Below, piece after piece: positions 25,252 to 29,665 of a stretch of DNA of 29,665 bases; position 1 is the first letter of the stretch; each line of letters opens with the position of its first letter. A model generated the notes under the pieces. The model had not been told where the DNA came from. It worked only from the letters and a program-made list of their open reading frames with translations, and ran no database searches. The position numbers were made by a program, and so were the translations under genes. Source of the DNA: CAMDMI01 sp044379485 (GTDB lineage: Bacteria > Bacteroidota > Bacteroidia > Cytophagales > Flexibacteraceae); NCBI GenBank assembly GCA_044379485.1, contig JBIPOE010000054.1, forward strand, positions 1 to 29,665. Direction: 5' to 3'.

Positions 25252-26736
25252 CTACAATTGAGCTTCATATCTCCCTGGTGAAAAGATCCTGTTTGGATCA
25301 AGCGCTTCCTTAAGTTTGGAAACGAGTTTCCAATGAGGATTTTCTCCATCAATGTAATTGTGCATCGATTTCACATCAAAGCGATAAAATCTGAAACCAA
25401 CTTCATAAAACCTTTTGATCATTTCATCATTGGCTTTGTGGGCCAGTTCAACTGCAGCTGGTTCAGTTCTGTCAAAATAAATATTGACCACTGATTCCAG
25501 ATACAAGTCATTCAAAGGATTAAGGGTAGCCGCTGGAATAATGCCGAAATCTCGTTCGATACTGTCCAGAATTTCTGTTGCTTTTTGAATATCAGGCCCG
25601 TTGGCAGGAAGAATAGGTAGGCAACAAAGCATTCCATATCGGCCAAGGTCTATTTGTAAATCTTTTCTATCCAGGATTGCACCTTCACTTTGGTACATTG
25701 CCCTTACAAAATAGTCAGTTGGTTTTCCAACATGACAACCAAACACTTCGCCAAGTTTTTGATTTTCAGCTTCTTGTTGGTTTAGAAACCCCATTGAATC
25801 ACAAATACTTTTCAGCTGTATAGGAATTTCTTCCTCCAGAAAACGAACAAAATTTTCTGAACCTTGTACCATGGCCATTGCTGTCCAGATAGTGGTATTT
25901 TCTTTGTTTTGATTTTCAATTTTCATACGCTTATCGTTGCCGATATGCGTCACAGAGTGTATATATTTTCTTTGGTAAAGGTCAGATAGAGCATCCACCA
26001 GATCAGGAAGTTGTGCTTGTTCAACTTTCATCCAGATCATTTTCTGAACCTCCTTTTTGGGATACAAATTGACCACCATTTTGGCAACAATCCCAAGATT
26101 GGATTGGGAAAAAATGCCTCGCCAATCAGGCCCCATTCCGTATCCAAAATGATGAACAGCCCTTTCTGACGGTTCCAGATTCCAAAAACCAGATTTGACT
26201 CTTGATCCATCAGCCAATAAAACCTCAATTCCTCTTAAATCTTCAATTCTATGGGCCAAAAATCCAGAACCACGCTCCATGGTATTTCCCAAAACCGAAG
26301 CATGAGGAGAAGAACCCGTAACATTTACCATGAGTCTTAAACCTCTCTTTTCTATTTCCTCTGCCAACTGGCCTTGAGAAACGCCAGGTTCTACTATGGC
26401 ATAATGAAACTTTTCATTGATTTCAAGCACTTGATTTATAGCACTTAAATCAACCAATATACAGCCATCGACTATAGGAAGTTTTGAACCAAGACCCCAA
26501 TTTAAGCCCTTGCTATATGTGTAAAGTGGAATTTCATTTTGATTGGCAATAGAAACCACGCGATCTAGTTCATTTTGAGTTTGAACCTTGATTAAACCAT
26601 GGACAATAGGAGGATCAAAATGAGAAGTATTTTGCAAAAGATGATCTAGTTCCTTCCCATTTGCAATTAAATTTTCCTGAAGGATAATGTCCTTAAATAG
26701 CTCAAGACTAGATTTATAAATAGATGAACTTAACAA
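25252..26736 (-). CDS. VAO/PCMH-type FAD-binding oxidase (4-cresol dehydrogenase/vanillyl-alcohol oxidase-like)
   Basis: A 494-residue flavoprotein of the VAO family. The FAD-binding domain shows YSKGLNWGLGSKLP (about 74-87), VLVDLS-type strand (94-98), AIVEPGVSQGQL (113-124), VLGNTMERGSG (148-158), and QSNLGIVAKM (211-220). These match the order GKNWGYG, EPGVT, GNTxxRGxG, SNLGIVTKMG known from 4-cresol dehydrogenase and vanillyl-alcohol oxidase. Those enzymes oxidise para-alkylphenols, but the substrate here is unknown. The C terminus NRIFSPGRYEAQL is also typical (FNPGR/FSPGRY). The start is uncertain: no ATG is present, and TTG 26736 is the best codon, 39 nt after the methyltransferase stop. 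Both genes are probably co-transcribed, suggesting oxidation and methylation of one small molecule. Confidence 0.82.
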   Translation of the reverse strand: MLSSSIYKSSLELFKDIILQENLIANGKELDHLLQNTSHFDPPIVHGLIKVQTQNELDRVVSIANQNEIPLYTYSKGLNWGLGSKLPIVDGCILVDLSAINQVLEINEKFHYAIVEPGVSQGQLAEEIEKRGLRLMVNVTGSSPHASVLGNTMERGSGFLAHRIEDLRGIEVLLADGSRVKSGFWNLEPSERAVHHFGYGMGPDWRGIFSQSNLGIVAKMVVNLYPKKEVQKMIWMKVEQAQLPDLVDALSDLYQRKYIHSVTHIGNDKRMKIENQNKENTTIWTAMAMVQGSENFVRFLEEEIPIQLKSICDSMGFLNQQEAENQKLGEVFGCHVGKPTDYFVRAMYQSEGAILDRKDLQIDLGRYGMLCCLPILPANGPDIQKATEILDSIERDFGIIPAATLNPLNDLYLESVVNIYFDRTEPAAVELAHKANDEMIKRFYEVGFRFYRFDVKSMHNYIDGENPHWKLVSKLKEALDPNRIFSPGRYEAQL

Positions 26737-26775
26737 AAAAATAGATTTAGATAAAAAAGAAATTATAAAAATAAA

Positions 26776-27594
26776 TTAATGCATACTAACCACTGCTACT
26801 ATAAAAGGGCCGCCTGCAAGATCAAGGTTTTCTGCTAAAAGTAAATCTGCCTCTAAACACAATTTCCGCATCCTTTCATTTTCAAAAAGTTGTTGAGGAA
26901 AAATAGAGGAAATGGATGGAAAGGTTGTAATTGATACAATATTGAAGAATTTCTCCAGCTCTGCCTTAATTTCAACTACAGAATATGCCACAACCGGAAT
27001 CATAAAAGTTTGACCTCCAAATTGAACTTCCAATGCTTCCTCCTTATGGTTTAGTCTTGAGGAAATAGCTGGTGCCCAACCCAATTCTAATTGGTTTACA
27101 AAAGCTTGCGAGTTATAAAAGGAAAAAACAACTCTTCCTCCAGGTTTCAAAACTCTTTTAATTTCCAAAAAGAAATTTGCCGGATTTAATACAAATGAAC
27201 CCATACCAAATGAAGAATTAATAAAATCTACCGTATGGTTTGCAAATGGAAGTGGATCATATTCAACATCCAAAGTCATAAAATGTGTATTGGAAACATT
27301 TCTCTTTTTTTGGTTTTTTTGAGCCTGCTCAGTCATTTCTGGTGCAAAATCCAAACCAAAAACCTTTTCAAAATGGTTGGCAAGTGTGAAACTCTCTCGA
27401 CCGGTACCACTTCCTAATACCACTGCTACCTTTTTTGCAGGGATATGATCCATAGATGCGTGGATGAGGTCTTCCTCATATCGCATGTAAATCCCTGTAG
27501 CATGGTTGGAATTTTCGTATATCTCATCATAGGTGGAAGCAGCTGTAGCAGAAAGACTTTTATGTGACTCTTTTAGTTCTACCCATTTTTCCAT
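26776..27594 (-). CDS. Class I SAM-dependent methyltransferase
   Basis: A 272-residue methyltransferase with a Rossmann-type SAM site: motif I VVLGSGTGRES (58-68), the acidic end of strand 2 VFGLDFAP (D82), motif II-like LDVEYDPLPF (109-117), FINSSFGMGSF (124-134) and motif III LKPGGRVVFSF (149-159). The pattern is that of the UbiE/Methyltransf_11 group, which methylates small molecules. Upstream, YDEIYENSNHATGIYMRY resembles the substrate lid. The acceptor cannot be inferred. The FAD oxidase gene follows after 39 nt on the same strand, so a two-step tailoring pair is plausible. ATG 27594 is a clear start with no upstream alternative needed. Confidence 0.85.
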   Translation of the reverse strand: MEKWVELKESHKSLSATAASTYDEIYENSNHATGIYMRYEEDLIHASMDHIPAKKVAVVLGSGTGRESFTLANHFEKVFGLDFAPEMTEQAQKNQKKRNVSNTHFMTLDVEYDPLPFANHTVDFINSSFGMGSFVLNPANFFLEIKRVLKPGGRVVFSFYNSQAFVNQLELGWAPAISSRLNHKEEALEVQFGGQTFMIPVVAYSVVEIKAELEKFFNIVSITTFPSISSIFPQQLFENERMRKLCLEADLLLAENLDLAGGPFIVAVVSMH

Positions 27595-27631
27595 AAAATT
27601 TTTTAAATTGAAGGTGGTTTTGACGTGACAA

Positions 27632-27659
27632 CAAAAATAAAGGGCGAAAGTTATATCAA
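27632..27659 (-). promoter_or_regulatory. Candidate promoter of the methyltransferase-oxidase pair
   Basis: On the minus strand TTG (27659-27657) is followed after 17 nt by TATTTTTG (27639-27632), a full match to TAnnTTTG. The methyltransferase ATG is 37 nt further on. The site overlaps the preceding terminator hairpin. Pattern match only. Confidence 0.4.
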
Positions 27660-27676
27660 CCTTCGCCCTTTTTTGT
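27641..27676 (-). terminator. Bidirectional intrinsic terminator after the DinB-like gene
   Basis: AGGGCGAA (27641-27648) pairs with TTCGCCCT (27662-27669), extended by one flanking A-T pair, with a loop of about 13 nt. A T-run follows on the plus strand, and TTTATTTTTG follows on the minus strand. It lies about 55 nt past the stop of the leftward DinB-like gene and should end its transcript. Confidence 0.75.
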
Positions 27677-27727
27677 AAAATTGTTTTTCTTTTTTTAAAA
27701 AGTCTGGAAACCAGTAATTAAAATTCA

Positions 27728-28291
27728 TCAAACAGGATAAAACTCCGATTCCACAATATCCTGAATTTGCCCTGTATGTCTGGTGGTATGGCCTGAAATA
27801 AATAAAATAAACTGGTAAACATCAATGGTTTCTAAACCAGGAAAAGAAGAGAAATGAACTCTCAGTTCTTCATCTGTGTTTTTAACCCAGTCTATAAATT
27901 CATTTCGCTTTGCCACAAATGATGTAATCAAATTTTCTCTATCAATTTTTTTCTCAAAGATTTCTTCCCATGGAGCACCTTTTATTTTATAGCTTCTGTC
28001 TTCCATGCCTGCATAAGATGCCACATCTTTTCCGGCTGCTTCTGGCCTCCTTTCGGGGCTTGCAGGCTCAGAAAGCATTTTATCAATGGTTGGGCGGCAA
28101 TAATACAACTCTGTTTGCAAAAGGTGATCTGCACATTCAGCCACTGACCATTGCCCAGGCCCGGGACGGTGGTACCATTGCTTTTCGGTCATAACTTCAA
28201 TAGTTTTAACAAATGCATCCCTCGTTTTTGACAAGTGGTTTACAGCGAATTCTTTTTCCTGGGCATTAATCTGATACTCGACGTTTTTCAT
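27728..28291 (-). CDS. DinB-family (DinB_2) protein
   Basis: A 187-residue protein of the DinB/YfiT-like four-helix-bundle superfamily. The family pattern is present: PGQWSVAECADHLLQTE with metal-ligand H56, and a C-terminal ISGHTTRHTGQI with H168 and H172, giving the three-histidine site usually binding a divalent metal. Members include thiol-dependent transferases and hydrolases such as bacillithiol transferases. No further specificity can be read. It lies 34 nt downstream of the M28 peptidase stop on the same strand, so the two may be co-transcribed, and is followed by a good terminator. Confidence 0.82.
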   Translation of the reverse strand: MKNVEYQINAQEKEFAVNHLSKTRDAFVKTIEVMTEKQWYHRPGPGQWSVAECADHLLQTELYYCRPTIDKMLSEPASPERRPEAAGKDVASYAGMEDRSYKIKGAPWEEIFEKKIDRENLITSFVAKRNEFIDWVKNTDEELRVHFSSFPGLETIDVYQFILFISGHTTRHTGQIQDIVESEFYPV

Positions 28292-28325
28292 TTTTCTATT
28301 TTTGGTTTAAGGTACAAACCTTTAC

Positions 28326-29665
28326 TTATTTCCAGTTCCATTCACCACTGATTTCCAGTTTTTCTTTCAAACCATTTTTAACCAACCATTTACCAAGCAT
28401 TTTGTCGTTCAACAGACGAAAATTCAGTTTTTTAGTTTTGCCAATTTCTAAGCCCAAAAAAGAATGGATTGTGGCACTTGACTCCAAATACTGGGCTTTT
28501 ATCAGGTTTATATTGTCACAATCGGCATGGTAGCATTCGTAAATCGAATCCGGTAAATTTGAAATGGCAGAAACTACAGGTATTCCGTTAAGCATAAATG
28601 GCTGATGATCGGAATGTAATCCTGCCTGATTTTCCAGCGTATTTTGAAATGTTGGAACCATTTTTTGAGCTTTTTTTCCAAAATCTTGCATTAGGCCTGA
28701 AAGCCCCGGCCAGTTAAAAGCATTAAAACCTTTGGGATTTCCAACCATATCTAAATTAATAACCAACCGGACATTTGAAAGTGTTTTTTCTTCTTTCATC
28801 TTGCTAACCAAATACCTGGATCCAAGCAAGCCTTGCTCCTCTCCCATCGTCCAGATAAACAATACGTTCCGCTTCAAAACATGTTTGAACTGATGCACTG
28901 CTCTGGCAACATCTATCAAAGTAAAAGCCCCCAAACCATTATCAGTAGCACCGGTTGCAAGATCCCAACAGTCAAGGTGGGCAGTAAAAACTATGGTTTC
29001 CTTTGTGGCCTCATTGGCTTTTATGAAAGCTGTAACATTTCTGGCGCTGCCTTCGCTTCTTTGGTTTTGAACTTTCATATCTGCCATCAATCGCTCCGTT
29101 TTAAGCCAATCTCTAACCAAAACTCCATCTTTTCCTGAAATACAAATTGCAGGAATATCCACAGACTCGCCTGTTAAACTGGCCGTTCCGGTTAAAACCT
29201 GATCATTGGAGGAAGGATGCACGAAAATAACTGACTTCGCCCCATATTTTATGGCCAGGGACACCTTTTCCGCCCTGTGTAGATTGTGCCGTCCACTGTC
29301 TTTCCTGGTCAATCCCAAATTGATCAGCAGGCAGTTGTCTTTAATTTTTCCGGCAATTTTTATAAGGTCAGCTTCCAGTCCGTCACCACCATCCACAATA
29401 AACCAATTGCCAGATGCAGAACCTGTATTGGCCAAAGAGACCGCGTTTATTTTTAAATAATTATCTGAACGATATGGGACAATTTCCAAACTGCAGGCAC
29501 CTCGCTTCCAGGCCTTAAACTGAAAAGGTTCAAATTTCACTTCTTCCAGTCCCGCTTGGTTTAGTTGTTCAAAAACAAAGGATTCGGCAAGGGCTCCATT
29601 GGGTGAACCTGTCAATCTGTGGCCAATGGTTTCAGTAGCTGTTTTTAAAAGTTGAAAAGATTTTC
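28326..29665 (-). CDS. M28-family zinc metallopeptidase, 5' end cut by the window
   Basis: The frame is open to the window edge: codons before the TTG at 29615 continue as KSFQLLKTATETIGHRLTG, which fits the conserved start of the M28 fold, so the gene begins outside the window. About 446 residues are visible. An inserted PA-like domain (around AKSVIFVHPSS, VDIPAICISGKDG) precedes the peptidase domain. The M28 zinc ligands appear complete: TAHLDCWD, GATDNGLGA, MGEEQGLLGS (Glu pair), LDMVG and LHSDHQPF. It is likely an aminopeptidase or carboxypeptidase of the Q type, exported if a signal peptide lies upstream. The downstream DinB-like gene follows after 34 nt. Confidence 0.88.
   Translation of the reverse strand, partial: KSFQLLKTATETIGHRLTGSPNGALAESFVFEQLNQAGLEEVKFEPFQFKAWKRGACSLEIVPYRSDNYLKINAVSLANTGSASGNWFIVDGGDGLEADLIKIAGKIKDNCLLINLGLTRKDSGRHNLHRAEKVSLAIKYGAKSVIFVHPSSNDQVLTGTASLTGESVDIPAICISGKDGVLVRDWLKTERLMADMKVQNQRSEGSARNVTAFIKANEATKETIVFTAHLDCWDLATGATDNGLGAFTLIDVARAVHQFKHVLKRNVLFIWTMGEEQGLLGSRYLVSKMKEEKTLSNVRLVINLDMVGNPKGFNAFNWPGLSGLMQDFGKKAQKMVPTFQNTLENQAGLHSDHQPFMLNGIPVVSAISNLPDSIYECYHADCDNINLIKAQYLESSATIHSFLGLEIGKTKKLNFRLLNDKMLGKWLVKNGLKEKLEISGEWNWK

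Noticed and set aside
28833..29138. 101-codon open frame on the plus strand
   Set aside because: Antisense to the M28 catalytic region, no recognisable features.
29613..29615. TTG at 29615 as start of the M28 peptidase
   Set aside because: The frame continues upstream with a family-like sequence to the window edge, so this is an internal Leu codon.

Overview
The window reads as one chromosomal stretch of a Bacteroidota bacterium. The evidence is A+T-rich DNA, a C-terminal type B (CHU_C/gliding-associated) and a type A T9SS sorting domain, a two-component-regulator-propeller sensor, weak Shine-Dalgarno sites, several TTG starts, and candidate promoters of the Bacteroidota type (TTG ... TAnnTTTG). 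Family or genus cannot be fixed from the sequence. No tRNA, rRNA, CRISPR array or prophage was seen.

Layout. (1) 1-2935: a 112-bp tandem repeat running into an OprO/OprP-type porin gene, then a DctA-like dicarboxylate symporter. (2) 3152-5168, minus strand: gpsA, and upstream of it a siaB-siaC pair (Ser/Thr kinase and its phosphoprotein) closed by a clear intrinsic terminator. (3) 5352-9708: a ROK-family sugar kinase, and divergent from it a large propeller/Y_Y_Y/SpoIIE phosphatase that is the likely SiaA-type partner of siaB-siaC. (4) 9775-12229: a LolD-type ABC ATPase converging on argS with 4 nt between stops. (5) 12538-18272: a large secreted SBBP/PKD protein with a type B sorting domain, then trxB coupled to an M23/LysM cell-wall peptidase. 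(6) 18423-19051: a small protein-kinase-like gene split by a 110-bp mobile element. (7) 19374-21919: a divergent family 4 glycosyltransferase and Wzx-like flippase. (8) 21942-29665, all minus strand: a YCF48/BNR-like secreted protein with a type A sorting domain, a pectate-lyase-like secreted protein, a VAO-type FAD oxidase, a SAM methyltransferase, a DinB-like protein and a 5'-truncated M28 peptidase.

The most notable structure is a near-identical 110-bp fold-back element (MITE-like) present three times in the same orientation: 3037-3146, 18567-18676 and 25137-25246. Two copies sit exactly 5 nt past the TAG stop of a minus-strand gene. The third interrupts the kinase-like gene, and removing precisely those 110 bp restores one open frame of 172 codons. 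The second system worth attention is the SiaA/SiaB/SiaC-type phospho-switch, with a large extracytoplasmic propeller sensor on the phosphatase and no diguanylate cyclase in the window.
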